NCBI GenBank assembly: GCA_003242085.1
Contig: QBML01000002.1
Coordinates: 62,001-126,000, forward strand
Reading direction: 5' to 3'
DNA: 64,000 nt
Origin: Pseudanabaena frigida
GTDB lineage: Bacteria; Cyanobacteriota; Cyanobacteriia; Pseudanabaenales; Pseudanabaenaceae
The notes under the pieces are model-generated. The model saw nothing but the letters and a program-made list of their open reading frames with translations. It was not told the DNA's origin and made no database searches. Below are positions 54,021 through 62,528 of the stretch, piece by piece; positions within the stretch are counted from its first letter, which is position 1; each line of letters starts with the position of its first letter. The translations under genes and the position numbers were made by a program.

Positions 54021-54105
54021 ACTCAAAAAATTGGTAGCGATCGAGAAGCTAAGATGGACGCTGCTCATCTTAGCTCTAAAATCCTGTCATCTTTAGATAT
54101 AGCTT

Positions 54106-54136
54106 AATAGAGGCGGCGCAAAGCGCCGCCTCTATT
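54106..54136. terminator. Perfect 14-bp hairpin after the PLD gene
   Basis: AATAGAGGCGGCGC (54106-54119) pairs exactly with 54123-54136 around AAA. The GAGGCGGCGC core matches other members of the hairpin family; GTCCTAAGC and CATTGCTATA follow. Confidence 0.75.
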
Positions 54137-54249
54137 TATTGTCCTAAGCTAGCCTTGCATTGCTATAAAAAATCAAAAATGAGAGCGATACTCATTTCTC
54201 AAAATATTTTGAAGTGCGATCGCATAGCCTAAAGTTTTGTTAAGCTAGA

Positions 54250-55641
54250 GTGTCTGAAATTTTGCGCGCCAAAAATTGCGTTAATACAAATATGGTCAAT
54301 CTGGTTCAACCCGTCAAACCCACAATCAAGCCCACGATTGCATTTTCCCATTTGGGTTGTGAAAAGAACCGCGTCGATACGGAACACATGTTGGGATTAC
54401 TAGTACAGGCAGGCTATCAAGTCGATAGCAATGAAGAGTTAGCCGATTACGTAATCGTAAATACTTGTAGCTTTATCGAAGATGCTCGCCGTGAGTCCGT
54501 GCGTACTCTAGTTGAACTTGCCGAAATGGGCAAGCGTATTGTGATCGCTGGCTGTATGGCGCAACACTTTCAGCAAGAATTGCTGGATGAAATTCCTGAA
54601 GCGGTTGCATTAGTGGGGACTGGTGATTATCAAAAAATTGTTGATGTAATCGAACGCGCCGAGAAAGGAGAACGAGTCAAAGAAGTTACTCAAGTTCCTA
54701 CCTATATTGCCGATGACACCGTACCACGCTATCGCACAACCAATGAAGCCGTTGCCTATGTGCGCGTTGCCGAAGGTTGCGATTATCGTTGTGCATTTTG
54801 TATCATTCCGCATTTGCGTGGAGATCAGCGATCGCGCACGATTGAATCGATTGTTACTGAATGCGATCGCCTCGCTACCGAAGGCGTAAAAGAAATTATC
54901 TTGATTTCGCAAATCACCACTAATTATGGTCTAGATATTTACGGTCAGCCTCGTCTTGCCGAATTATTAACGGCTCTTGGTCAAGTCGATGTGCCTTGGA
55001 TCAGAATGCACTACGCTTATCCCACTGGTCTGACTCCCAAGGTAGTTAACGCGATGAAGTCCACACCTAACGTACTTCCTTATCTCGATCTGCCTTTACA
55101 GCATTCGCATCCCGATGTGTTAAGAGCGATGAATCGTCCTTGGCAAGGGCGGATCAATGACAAGATCATGGAGCAACTTAAGGTGTCACTGCCTAATGCG
55201 GTTACCCGCACAACTTTTATCGTTGGCTTCCCCAATGAAACTGAAGAGCAGTTTGAGCATTTATTAGAATTCGTGAAGCGTCATGAATTCGATCATGTCG
55301 GTGTGTTTACTTTCTCGGCTGAGGAGGGCACTCCTGCCTTTGATTTGCCGAATCAATTACCTGAAGAAATTAAACAAGAGCGGCGCGATCGCATCATGGC
55401 AGCTCAACAGGAAATATCTCTCAAGAAAAACCAGTTGGAAATCGGCAAAACCGTTGATGTTTTGATCGAGCAAGAAAATCCTGATACTGGTGAATTAATT
55501 GGGCGATCGGCAAGATTTGCGCCTGATGTTGATGGTGTTGTCTATGTCCGCGACCCACTTGCTAAAGCGACCTTAGGCTCAATATTTTCTGTCAAAATTA
55601 CAGCCGCAGACCATTACGATCTATTCGGTGAAATAGTCTAA
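54250..55641 (+). CDS. rimO: Ribosomal protein S12 methylthiotransferase
   Basis: A 463-aa radical-SAM methylthiotransferase that adds a methylthio group to an aspartate of ribosomal protein S12. It starts at GTG; an ATG at 54292 would lose only a polar leader. The N-terminal UPF0004 domain carries Cys residues of the second cluster ([36 protein letters not shown]). The radical-SAM motif is [25 protein letters not shown]-like C-terminal domain ends the protein. RimO rather than MiaB is indicated by [10 protein letters not shown] and EDARRES. Confidence 0.94.
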   Translation: MSEILRAKNCVNTNMVNLVQPVKPTIKPTIAFSHLGCEKNRVDTEHMLGLLVQAGYQVDSNEELADYVIVNTCSFIEDARRESVRTLVELAEMGKRIVIAGCMAQHFQQELLDEIPEAVALVGTGDYQKIVDVIERAEKGERVKEVTQVPTYIADDTVPRYRTTNEAVAYVRVAEGCDYRCAFCIIPHLRGDQRSRTIESIVTECDRLATEGVKEIILISQITTNYGLDIYGQPRLAELLTALGQVDVPWIRMHYAYPTGLTPKVVNAMKSTPNVLPYLDLPLQHSHPDVLRAMNRPWQGRINDKIMEQLKVSLPNAVTRTTFIVGFPNETEEQFEHLLEFVKRHEFDHVGVFTFSAEEGTPAFDLPNQLPEEIKQERRDRIMAAQQEISLKKNQLEIGKTVDVLIEQENPDTGELIGRSARFAPDVDGVVYVRDPLAKATLGSIFSVKITAADHYDLFGEIV

Positions 55642-55962
55642 ATACAAATTGTTTATGAACATTGTAAGAGCCCTAACTCTTTAGGCATACCGCTTGTAGA
55701 TTGACTTTGGTATATCTAACTACATAGTTTTTTTGTATGCTCTCACACAAAACAAAAAACTAACTTTTATATAACTTTTTAGTTTCCTTTTACTAACCTT
55801 TGTATATCTCTTAGGTGTTACGTAATTTAGAAAAGAGTGAATAATTGAGTTCAAGAAGAAAAAGAAGTTTGTGATGTCAATCAAACTTTAAAACATTGTT
55901 CTAAACACTGCAATTAAACAAGACTATATACTACTCTCTCAAAAAGGTTGAAAGGAAGAAAG
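55642..55962. other. Intergenic leader before the STAS-domain gene
   Basis: About 320 bp between rimO and the STAS gene, AT-rich from 55730 onward. I see no gene or hairpin in it. It could hold a long 5' leader and the promoter for the STAS gene. Confidence 0.4.
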
Positions 55963-56391
55963 ATGGATACAATTATTAAGGTTAACCAGTTGTCTTTTCA
56001 TCAAGGTTTGAGCAACGATCAAACATGTATTGTCAAATTAACTAATAGCAAATTCGATAGCATTGCAGGTTCTGAGCTATTAGCTAAGGTTGAGTCTTGG
56101 ATTTCCGCTAATGTAATGATGAACTCTAAAGAAATTCCAGCATTAATTGTTGATATGGAAAATGTAGAATTTATCGACAGCCAAGGTTTACAAAAGCTGT
56201 TAGCTTCTCTGAGGTTAATGCAATCTCAAAACAGCAATTTATTGCTTTGCTCCCAGCAGCCTTCTGTACGTATCGTCTTTGAAATTACAAGAGCGGATCA
56301 ATTGTTTGCAATTTTTCCAAGCTTCGATAAGTTTGTAAGTCAACTTAATAATATTTACGAGCAACCTTCTGAATATCTAGTAGCAGCTTAG
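55963..56391 (+). CDS. STAS-domain anti-sigma factor antagonist-like protein
   Basis: A 142-aa protein from the ATG at 55963, with AAGGAAG just before it; an in-frame TTG at 55948 is unlikely. The fold is STAS (SpoIIAA-like). The phosphorylatable site is in LIVDMENVEFIDSQGLQKLL, with Ser in DSQGL. A partner-switch kinase or phosphatase would control this Ser. No such partner is adjacent. The slr1658/slr1659-type pair at 60025-60986 is a related system 4 kb away. Confidence 0.87.
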   Translation: MDTIIKVNQLSFHQGLSNDQTCIVKLTNSKFDSIAGSELLAKVESWISANVMMNSKEIPALIVDMENVEFIDSQGLQKLLASLRLMQSQNSNLLLCSQQPSVRIVFEITRADQLFAIFPSFDKFVSQLNNIYEQPSEYLVAA

Positions 56392-56446
56392 AAAAAAGAG
56401 GATCAGAGCGAGCTTAGTAGCAGTGACGCTATTACCAAGCATAATT

Positions 56447-56495
56447 CATACAAAAGAGAGATGAAGCAATTTACGCTTCATCTCTCTTTTGTATG
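56447..56495. terminator. Perfect 21-bp hairpin between convergent genes
   Basis: The arms 56447-56467 and 56475-56495 are exact complements (CATACAAAAGAGAGATGAAG at the start) around AATTTAC. It lies between the STAS gene (plus) and accB (minus), and probably terminates both. Confidence 0.8.
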
Positions 56496-56540
56496 GATTA
56501 AAACTTATAAAAAAGTATATAACAACTATTTTTATCGGTT

Positions 56541-57032
56541 TTAGTTAGCTTCAACTCTCATCAACACTTGACCGTACTCAACTGGTTGAGTATTGTCCAC
56601 CAAAATTTCCACAATTTTACCAGTAAACTCAGATTCGATTTCATTCATCAACTTCATTGCTTCGATGATGCAAACCGTAGTTCCTTTCTTCACAGTATCT
56701 CCAATTTCAACAAATGGTGACTCATCAGGCCCTGGAGAACGATAAAAAGTGCCAACCATTGGTGATGTAATCTCAATCAGTTTTTTGGAAGGAAGGGAGT
56801 CTGCAATCGTTGTTGTATGAGTTACAGCATTTGTAGGCGTATTTTCAATAGCTACTGACGGAACTACTGTAGACATTGAAGTTGGAGCAGGCTGTATCGT
56901 TGTGGTTACAGCTTTAGTTTCGCTTTTTCGGATACTCAGACGCAAATCGCCTGATTCTAGGGTCAGTTCGGTAATATCCGTCTTGTTTAGAATCGTGACT
57001 AGTTCACGTAATTGCTCTAAGCTAAATTCCAC
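56541..57032 (-). CDS. accB: Biotin carboxyl carrier protein of acetyl-CoA carboxylase
   Basis: A 163-aa BCCP. The biotin-accepting Lys is in [20 protein letters not shown]. An Ala/Pro/Thr-rich linker precedes the biotinyl domain, which starts [20 protein letters not shown]. The carrier moves carboxyl-biotin between the two reactions of fatty acid synthesis' first step. It begins one base after the efp stop, the usual cyanobacterial efp-accB operon. Confidence 0.95.
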   Translation of the reverse strand: MEFSLEQLRELVTILNKTDITELTLESGDLRLSIRKSETKAVTTTIQPAPTSMSTVVPSVAIENTPTNAVTHTTTIADSLPSKKLIEITSPMVGTFYRSPGPDESPFVEIGDTVKKGTTVCIIEAMKLMNEIESEFTGKIVEILVDNTQPVEYGQVLMRVEAN

Positions 57033-57593
57033 CTAATTTTCACGCCCCAAATACGTGTCTTCTCGAGTATCTATTTTGACGCGATCGCCAATATTCACAA
57101 ACAAAGGAACCATTACTGATGCCCCAGTTTCGACTTTTGCGGTTTTGCTGCCACCTGTAGCAGTATCACCTTTTAGACCTGGGTCAGTTTCAATGACCTC
57201 TAGGACGACAGTATTGGGCAATTCCACATCAATTACCTTGTCACGCCAACGCACGACGTTAACTTCCATACCTTCTTTGATATATTTGACACGACTACCA
57301 ATCTGGGCAGCAGTTAAATTAGCTTCTTCATAGCTTTGCATATCCATAAAGACATAATCTTCACCTTCTTTATAGGTATGTTGCATTGAGCTTTTTTCTA
57401 AAACAGCCTGAGGCAGAGTCTCACCAGCCCTAAAAGTCTTTTCTAAGGTTTTACCAGTCATGGCACTTTTTAGAGTGGTGCGAACAAATGCTGAGCCTTT
57501 GCCTGGCTTTACGTGTAAGAATTCAACTACACGCCAGACTTCGCCATCAAGTTCAATTGTTACGCCGGGTCGAAAATCGTTACTAGAGATCAT
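57033..57593 (-). CDS. efp: Elongation factor P
   Basis: A 186-aa elongation factor P. The N-terminal KOW-like domain begins [20 protein letters not shown], with the conserved loop [17 protein letters not shown] that carries the tip Lys. The two OB domains end with the signature [13 protein letters not shown]. It relieves ribosome stalling at polyproline stretches. No modification enzyme is seen nearby. It is the first gene of the efp-accB operon. Confidence 0.95.
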   Translation of the reverse strand: MISSNDFRPGVTIELDGEVWRVVEFLHVKPGKGSAFVRTTLKSAMTGKTLEKTFRAGETLPQAVLEKSSMQHTYKEGEDYVFMDMQSYEEANLTAAQIGSRVKYIKEGMEVNVVRWRDKVIDVELPNTVVLEVIETDPGLKGDTATGGSKTAKVETGASVMVPLFVNIGDRVKIDTREDTYLGREN

Positions 57594-57676
57594 TGCAGAT
57601 TGAGTAATAGCCGATGACCATTTTAACTTAGAGATGTAACATTTAAGGCAAATAAATATAAAACCCCTATTAAAAA

Positions 57677-57717
57677 TAAAAAGTAGGAGGAGTACTTTGT
57701 GCCCCTCCTACTTTTAT
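57677..57717. repeat. Hairpin upstream of the thioredoxin-like gene
   Basis: AAAAAGTAGGAGG (57678-57690) pairs with CCTCCTACTTTT (57704-57715), with one extra A on the left, and is followed by GGCAATTGCTATA at 57718-57730. It is between the divergent efp (minus) and thioredoxin (plus) genes, another case where a terminator is unexpected. Confidence 0.65.
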
Positions 57718-57760
57718 GGCAATTGCTATAGAATTGAATTTTAAAAGGAGTGTTCGCCTG

Positions 57761-58078
57761 ATGTCAGTGAAAAAGCAGTTTGGTAGTTTTGATGAATTAT
57801 TAGAGAGTTCAGAATTGCCTGTCCTCGTAGATTTCTATGCACCTTGGTGTGGACCTTGTCAGCTTATGACAGGTATTCTCGATAAGGTTAGTGAGAGAAT
57901 GAAGGATAAAGTTCAGATTGTGAAAATCAATACTGATAATTATCCTGAGCTTGCCTCTCAATATAAAGTTTATGCTTTACCAACCTTGGTCTTATTTAAA
58001 GATGGGGCGGCTGTAGATCGGGTTGAAGGTGTAATTCAAGCCGATCAGCTGTGCGATCGCCTTACTGTTCATGCATAA
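57761..58078 (+). CDS. Thioredoxin-like protein
   Basis: A 105-aa thioredoxin from the ATG at 57761 (MSVKKQFGSFDELLESSELP), preceded by AAAAGGAG; a longer frame from 57716 would overlap the hairpin tail. The redox site is DFYAPWCGPCQLMTGILDKV and the cis-Pro loop YKVYALPTLVLFKDGAAVDR. It is the second thioredoxin in the window and differs from the trxA product. It looks like the cyanobacterial TrxB/TrxY-type set, but the class is not certain. Confidence 0.92.
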   Translation: MSVKKQFGSFDELLESSELPVLVDFYAPWCGPCQLMTGILDKVSERMKDKVQIVKINTDNYPELASQYKVYALPTLVLFKDGAAVDRVEGVIQADQLCDRLTVHA

Positions 58079-58082
58079 ATCC

Positions 58083-58121
58083 AAAAAGTAAAGGCTCCGC
58101 TAAGCGGAGCCTTTACTTTTT
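58083..58121. terminator. Hairpin between convergent thioredoxin and CobW genes
   Basis: AAAAAGTAAAGGCTCCGC (58083-58100) pairs exactly with GCGGAGCCTTTACTTTTT (58104-58121) around TAA. It overlaps the stop codon of the CobW gene and likely ends both transcripts. Confidence 0.8.
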
Positions 58122-59211
58122 AGGCAAGACAATTAGTGAGTTCTGCTAGTAGCTCCTCACGATTTAAATTACGTCCAATGATTACTAGTTGATTATTTAC
58201 AGATTTGCCTCGATCATCAGTTTTGAGTTCGTAGCGCTTGCCACTGAGTTGAAAGACATAACGATTGTCAATGCTATCAAAACGCAAAATACCTTTTGCC
58301 CTGAACACATCAATTGGCAATTTCTTATCAAGAAAGTTTTGAAACTTATCGAGGTTAAAAGCGCGATCGCTTTGAAATGAGATCGAGATAAAGCCGTCGT
58401 TTTCTAGGTGATCGGAATGGTGATGATGCTCGTGATTGTGATGCTCGTGCTGACACTCGGGATCGTGACAATGTTCATGGGAGTGACTATCGGAGCGATC
58501 GTGTTGGGCGTTTGCGTGATGATCTTGCTCTTCAACCTTCTGCTTGGGCGCGATCGCTGATTGGTCAAGCTGTACATCAAGGATTAGTGGTAGAGGGACA
58601 ACCCCTAAATGCGATCGCAAAATCCTCGCTTTAGTTTTTGTTTTATTTATAAAATCTTCTAGCTCTTGCAGTTTAGCTTCAGCAACGAGATCGGTTTTAT
58701 TCAGAATAATAATGTCGCCATACATGATTTGGGCATAGGCAGCATCGCTCTTAAAATGCTCTGATGTAAAGGCTTCGGAATCAACTACCGTCAAAATTGA
58801 ATCAAGTCGGGTTAAATGCTGTAGTTCCGTGCCCAAAAAAGTTAAGGCGATCGGTAGGGGATCGGCAACGCCTGTGGTCTCGACGATCATGTAATCAATG
58901 CGATCGCCTCTTTCGAGAACATTGTAAACAGCATCAACTAAGCCATCATTAATCGTGCAACAAATGCACCCATTGCTCAGTTCCATCATATTTTCATCGA
59001 CAGCAACCAACAACTGGCTATCGATATTGATATCGCCAAATTCATTTACTAAAACCGCAACCTTCAAATCCTGTTGGTTTTGTAAAATGTAATTTAGCAG
59101 GGTAGTCTTACCACTGCCTAAAAAACCTGTGATGATCGTAACTGGCATCCCACGTTTGGGTACATCCACATCAATAATGTCTTGTGTAACACTGCGATCG
59201 GAAGTAAGCAT
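58120..59211 (-). CDS. CobW/COG0523 family metal-chaperone GTPase
   Basis: A 363-aa G3E GTPase. The P-loop is VTIITGFLGSGKTTLLNYIL. The metal-binding CxCC is in LSNGCICCTINDGLVDAVYN, the Walker B in YMIVETTGVADPLP and the base motif in IILNKTDLV. A strongly His-rich linker (about residues 230-265, with HEHHNHEHHHHSDH) precedes the CobW C-terminal domain. The His-rich segment and a GATAATCATT site upstream suggest a zinc (or iron) chaperone under Zur/Fur control. No cobalamin gene is adjacent. Confidence 0.93.
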   Translation of the reverse strand: MLTSDRSVTQDIIDVDVPKRGMPVTIITGFLGSGKTTLLNYILQNQQDLKVAVLVNEFGDINIDSQLLVAVDENMMELSNGCICCTINDGLVDAVYNVLERGDRIDYMIVETTGVADPLPIALTFLGTELQHLTRLDSILTVVDSEAFTSEHFKSDAAYAQIMYGDIIILNKTDLVAEAKLQELEDFINKTKTKARILRSHLGVVPLPLILDVQLDQSAIAPKQKVEEQDHHANAQHDRSDSHSHEHCHDPECQHEHHNHEHHHHSDHLENDGFISISFQSDRAFNLDKFQNFLDKKLPIDVFRAKGILRFDSIDNRYVFQLSGKRYELKTDDRGKSVNNQLVIIGRNLNREELLAELTNCLA

Positions 59212-59234
59212 GAACTTTATGCAAGAATAAATTT

Positions 59235-59247
59235 GATAATCATTCTA
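59235..59247. promoter_or_regulatory. Fur/Zur-box-like site upstream of the CobW gene
   Basis: GATAATCATTCTA at 59235-59247 matches the right half of the Fur/Zur consensus (GATAATCATTATC) at 11 of 13 positions. It lies between the CobW gene start (59211, minus) and the small gene at 59277 (plus), so it could control either. The left half of the operator is poor. Confidence 0.5.
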
Positions 59248-59276
59248 ACAGTTGCGATCGTGCCCTGCGGATCATC

Positions 59277-59762
59277 ATGCAAGCTCCCGAATCTCTAATT
59301 GCCTTTAGTCTGGACGATGTATTAGCCGCTTTAGAAGTGCGACTAGAATTAGAAGAAGCAATTGATAAACTGCCACTCACTAAGGCATTAGAGCAATGTT
59401 TGCTATTTGCTCAAGCCAATAATTTGGCTGATTTAGCACAATTTGTAACACAAGAACTTGATGGCTATAACGTTTCGCCACCAAGCGATCGCATTGTGTA
59501 TCTGAGTTATTTTGATAATGGTGGACAACCAATCAATGGATTAGATCAATACAGTAGTTACCCTTTAGTAACAGGAATTCGGAAATTAGAATTGCATCTC
59601 AAGAATGGTTTATCCTTGATGTTGCCAAAGCAAATCATGAATTTTTTGTCGCAAGTTGCAGGTCGTGAGGTAGATACTGGTCATATCTCACCATCAGAAA
59701 TTAATAAGTGCTTAGAAAGTATTCGTACTCTAACAATCCAAAAACTAAAATCCAAAATTTAA
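59277..59762 (+). CDS. Hypothetical protein with an AbiTii-like N-terminal segment
   Basis: A 161-aa soluble protein. The first 70 residues (IDKLPLTKALEQCLLFAQAN, then NLADLAQFVTQELDGYNVSP) resemble the short helical AbiTii-type segment, in which rows of hydrophobic residues are followed by a Glu-Leu-x-Gly-Tyr block. The second half (LVTGIRKLELHLKNGLSLML) is alpha/beta and less typical. AbiTii was first seen in phage abortive-infection genes; here the match is by eye and weak. It diverges from CobW. Confidence 0.5.
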   Translation: MQAPESLIAFSLDDVLAALEVRLELEEAIDKLPLTKALEQCLLFAQANNLADLAQFVTQELDGYNVSPPSDRIVYLSYFDNGGQPINGLDQYSSYPLVTGIRKLELHLKNGLSLMLPKQIMNFLSQVAGREVDTGHISPSEINKCLESIRTLTIQKLKSKI

Positions 59763-59884
59763 AGTCTTTACATCACCTTTAAATTTGGCTTGTATAGAAA
59801 GCCTATAGATGATTTGTTACAGGCTTAGACTCTCTCATAGCGAAGTCGAAGCAATAAATAGTAATGAAAAAGATAGCTCAAATC

Positions 59885-59939
59885 AAAACCCAAATAAATA
59901 GAGGCGGCGCAAAGCGCCGCCTCTATTTATTTGGGTTTT
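59885..59939. repeat. Perfect 26-bp hairpin
   Basis: The arms 59885-59910 and 59914-59939 are exact complements (AAAACCCAAATAAATAGAGG at the start) around AAA. GTCCTAAGCAAAACTCGCATT and GCGCTATATA follow. It lies between convergent genes (59277 plus, 60025 minus) and is the fullest example of the family. Confidence 0.85.
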
Positions 59940-60024
59940 ATGTCCTAAGCAAAACTCGCATTGCGCTATATATGTCTTAACTACTGCGGGGAAATCGTTA
60001 TAAAAAAATGTATGTATGAATATC

Positions 60025-60369
60025 TCAAACCCATTCTAGTTTGAGGGCAGGCATTAAACGTTGTAGATTTTTTAAGGATTTTCCTTGCCAAGGTATGCTC
60101 TCAGAACCTTTAACCGTGATACTTATCGTTTCTTTTTGACGAACTTTAATCACAAATTTTGATAAGACATTAATGCCCGAACTGTTTAAAAACTCTAACT
60201 GGCATAAATTTAAAGTGATATTTGGTTGTGTTTGCTCGATTACATATTCTAAGACTTTCACAATTGGAGCGTATTCTTCTGTTCCTGCAAGGCGCAGAGA
60301 TCCTTGGCAATAGATGCAGACATCTGATTGGTCGTACCAAACGTGATAATCATCCCCTTTAACTTCCAT
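60025..60369 (-). CDS. slr1659 superfamily regulator (STAS-like)
   Basis: A 114-aa protein with a STAS-type fold: WYDQSDVCIYCQGSLRLAGT at the start and ITLNLCQLEFLNSSGINVLS around the site where anti-anti-sigma factors carry phospho-Ser (NSSGI). It ends KNLQRLMPALKLEWV. It follows the slr1658-like gene by 38 bp on the same strand, the arrangement seen in Synechocystis. Together they resemble an anti-sigma kinase/antagonist switch, but the targets are not known. Confidence 0.82.
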   Translation of the reverse strand: MEVKGDDYHVWYDQSDVCIYCQGSLRLAGTEEYAPIVKVLEYVIEQTQPNITLNLCQLEFLNSSGINVLSKFVIKVRQKETISITVKGSESIPWQGKSLKNLQRLMPALKLEWV

Positions 60370-60407
60370 TCTTTAACGACTCCTGATAAAAGCTCAATCC
60401 ATTTTTA

Positions 60408-60986
60408 CTAGAGCGGTAACTGTACCATTGTAGTCACCATTGTCACATGGTTATTAACCTGCGCTTGTTCAAACTTCCATCCTAAAACAGCGTCATAGTC
60501 CATCAACATAGTCAAATAGCCAAGACCAGAACGCTCTGACTCATCATCATTGGCAGCACTTTTTTCAACTTGATTAAAATACATTTCACCAACATCCCCA
60601 GTTGTAATTTCTTGAAGAAAAGATTGAAAATTAGGAATTGATTCTTGGTGCAAACTATTTTTCGACAAGAATATGAGGCGATCTTTAAACAAGTGTACTT
60701 CTAAGTTGACTGCCAGACCTGCGCTTTCATCGCTATATTTCATAGCGTTTTCTAGCAACTCATTAGCAATGAAACTAACTGCATGGCGAACTTCAGTCTG
60801 TTTGGTTAGATCGGCACTGGTATCACCAGGGAAAAAATTTCTGACGTAGTCTCCGAGAAAATCGGCTGAAAGACCATTTGTTTTCCAGCGTAGTTGGATC
60901 GGCAGTGAAGATGGCGAAAATCCTAAGACTAAAAATTCGCTTCTGTCTGAAAAGTCTTCTGTAAAATCTCCAAAAACTTGCGCCAT
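60408..60986 (-). CDS. slr1658 superfamily regulator (HATPase-like)
   Basis: A 192-aa protein related to histidine-kinase-type ATPases of anti-sigma factors. The N-box-like segment reads AVSFIANELLENAMKYSDES and the later SERSGLGYLTMLMDYDAVLG resembles a G2 box. It starts AQVFGDFTEDFSDRSEFLVL, the family start. Its partner is the STAS-like gene directly downstream. In such switches the ATPase protein phosphorylates the STAS protein; this is inference from family. Confidence 0.8.
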   Translation of the reverse strand: MAQVFGDFTEDFSDRSEFLVLGFSPSSLPIQLRWKTNGLSADFLGDYVRNFFPGDTSADLTKQTEVRHAVSFIANELLENAMKYSDESAGLAVNLEVHLFKDRLIFLSKNSLHQESIPNFQSFLQEITTGDVGEMYFNQVEKSAANDDESERSGLGYLTMLMDYDAVLGWKFEQAQVNNHVTMVTTMVQLPL

Positions 60987-61350
60987 ATTAACGCCATTTC
61001 CAATATCTATAACTATGATTACTTGGATCTCTCAAGACTTTGCAATATTTCACAAAGCTTTGACAACTCTATGACTTCTTGTACTACGTTTAGGGACTTG
61101 GCGCAACATAAATATAAACAATCAGTAGCTCAGCATAAATAAATTTAAAACTAATTAAGTGCATATCTCCCTCTACACGGGCTACATATACTTTGTTTTT
61201 GGCTTTTAATTATGCTTAGTTACTTATCAATAATTCTGATTATACAAATCTGTTTTGATAAAGTTTCATCAAAACAGATTTGTATAATCGGAATTACTGA
61301 AATAATAGAATATGCTAACGTCCTAATTCGTCTAGATTCTGGGATAAATT
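60987..61350. other. Intergenic region with one inverted repeat
   Basis: About 360 bp. It contains the TTTTAATTATGCTTAGTTAC segment at 61205-61227, similar to the flank of the 35-bp palindrome at 52003, then the 28-bp hairpin at 61232-61295. I see no gene or RNA in the rest. Confidence 0.5.
61232..61295. repeat. 28-bp inverted repeat with one mismatch
   Basis: AATTCTGATTATACAAATCT starts the left arm (61232-61259), which pairs with 61268-61295 with one mismatch. It lies upstream of the small gene at 61351 and downstream of no plus-strand gene. It is AT-rich, unlike the GC-tipped hairpins. Confidence 0.75.
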
Positions 61351-61569
61351 ATGTCTAACAATTTCGATAATCCAAAAGACGCACAAGCTTCTGAGCAGTG
61401 GTTTATCTGTAAGCGCGATACTGGTATTTGCGAAATTGTCAAAATTGCGAGCAAAGAGGAAAAAGAGATCGCTGATTCAGTCGAAACTTGGGGTGGATTT
61501 ACATCTCAAGGCGAAGCGATCGCCAAACGGATTGGGCTAATTCGCGCAGGAAAATGTCAGCCACTCTAA
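61351..61569 (+). CDS. Small hypothetical protein
   Basis: A 72-aa protein: MSNNFDNPKDAQASEQWFIC at the start, then VETWGGFTSQGEAIAKRIGL. It looks like a compact alpha/beta domain that is shared among cyanobacteria, but I do not know its function. It is followed by a hairpin at 61590-61620 and lies upstream of trpA. Confidence 0.65.
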   Translation: MSNNFDNPKDAQASEQWFICKRDTGICEIVKIASKEEKEIADSVETWGGFTSQGEAIAKRIGLIRAGKCQPL

Positions 61570-61589
61570 ATAATCTCTAAATATAATAT

Positions 61590-61620
61590 TTTAGAGACTG
61601 CACTTCGTGCAGTCTCTAAA
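61590..61620 (+). terminator. Perfect 14-bp hairpin before trpA
   Basis: TTTAGAGACTGCAC (61590-61603) pairs exactly with 61607-61620 around TTC. It probably terminates the small gene upstream. Confidence 0.75.
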
Positions 61621-61714
61621 TGTTGAATTTATTCGCTAAAGGTTGATATCAGCAACAAGTAGCCACGAGGCGCTACTATAATACGGGACTACCTTTTGTG
61701 GAAATTTTTACGTT

Positions 61715-62509
61715 ATGATATCCGTTTCCGCTCGATTTGAAGAACTGCGAGCTAGAGGGCAAGCTGCTCTGATTCCTTTCATTACTGCTGGCGATCCCAA
61801 CCTAGAGACGACAGCAAAAGCTTTGCGGGTCTTAGATCAAAACGGTGCGGATATAATTGAGTTGGGCGTACCTTATTCCGATCCATTAGCTGATGGTCCC
61901 GTAATTCAGGCGGCCGCAACAAGAGCTTTGCAAAATGGTACAACTCTGGAAAAAGTTTTAGATGTCGTGCGAACAGTTGCTCCTGAACTGCGATCGCCAA
62001 TTATTTTATTTACCTATTACAATCCGATCTTAAATATCGGAGTAGAAAATTTTTTACAGAAGATCTATGCCGCTGGAGTACGTGGATTAGTAGTTCCCGA
62101 CTTGCCTCTCGAAGAATCTCATGTCTTGCTAGAACCTGCTCAAAAAGCTGGTATTGAGGTTATTTTGTTGATTGCGCCGACTAGCCCACCCGATCGAGTT
62201 GCCGCGATCGCCGCCAAGTCTCAGGGTTTTATTTATGTGGTCAGTGCCACTGGTGTAACAGGTGTGCGGACTGAAGTGGCTAAGGGTGTAAAAACGATGA
62301 TTGAACAACTGCGAATCATCACGGATAAACCGATCGCGGTTGGTTTTGGCATCTCGCAGCCCGAACATGCCAAACAGGTAATTGATTGGAACGCTGATGG
62401 CGCGATCGTCGGTAGTGCCATGGTCAGAAAGCTAGCCGAGCCAGATGGTGGATTGCACGCGATCGGTGAACTTTGCAAAACTCTCAAACAATCTATTCGT
62501 AGGGACTAG
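61715..62509 (+). CDS. trpA: Tryptophan synthase alpha chain
   Basis: A 264-aa TIM-barrel enzyme that splits indole-3-glycerol phosphate to indole and glyceraldehyde 3-phosphate. The catalytic residues lie in [20 protein letters not shown] (Glu and Asp), and the signature [14 protein letters not shown] precedes them. Phosphate-binding loops [15 protein letters not shown] and [13 protein letters not shown] follow. No other trp gene is adjacent, as often in cyanobacteria. The ATG at 61715 gives normal length. Confidence 0.96.
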   Translation: MISVSARFEELRARGQAALIPFITAGDPNLETTAKALRVLDQNGADIIELGVPYSDPLADGPVIQAAATRALQNGTTLEKVLDVVRTVAPELRSPIILFTYYNPILNIGVENFLQKIYAAGVRGLVVPDLPLEESHVLLEPAQKAGIEVILLIAPTSPPDRVAAIAAKSQGFIYVVSATGVTGVRTEVAKGVKTMIEQLRIITDKPIAVGFGISQPEHAKQVIDWNADGAIVGSAMVRKLAEPDGGLHAIGELCKTLKQSIRRD

Positions 62510-62528
62510 AACTTAGGAATTAAGGCTC

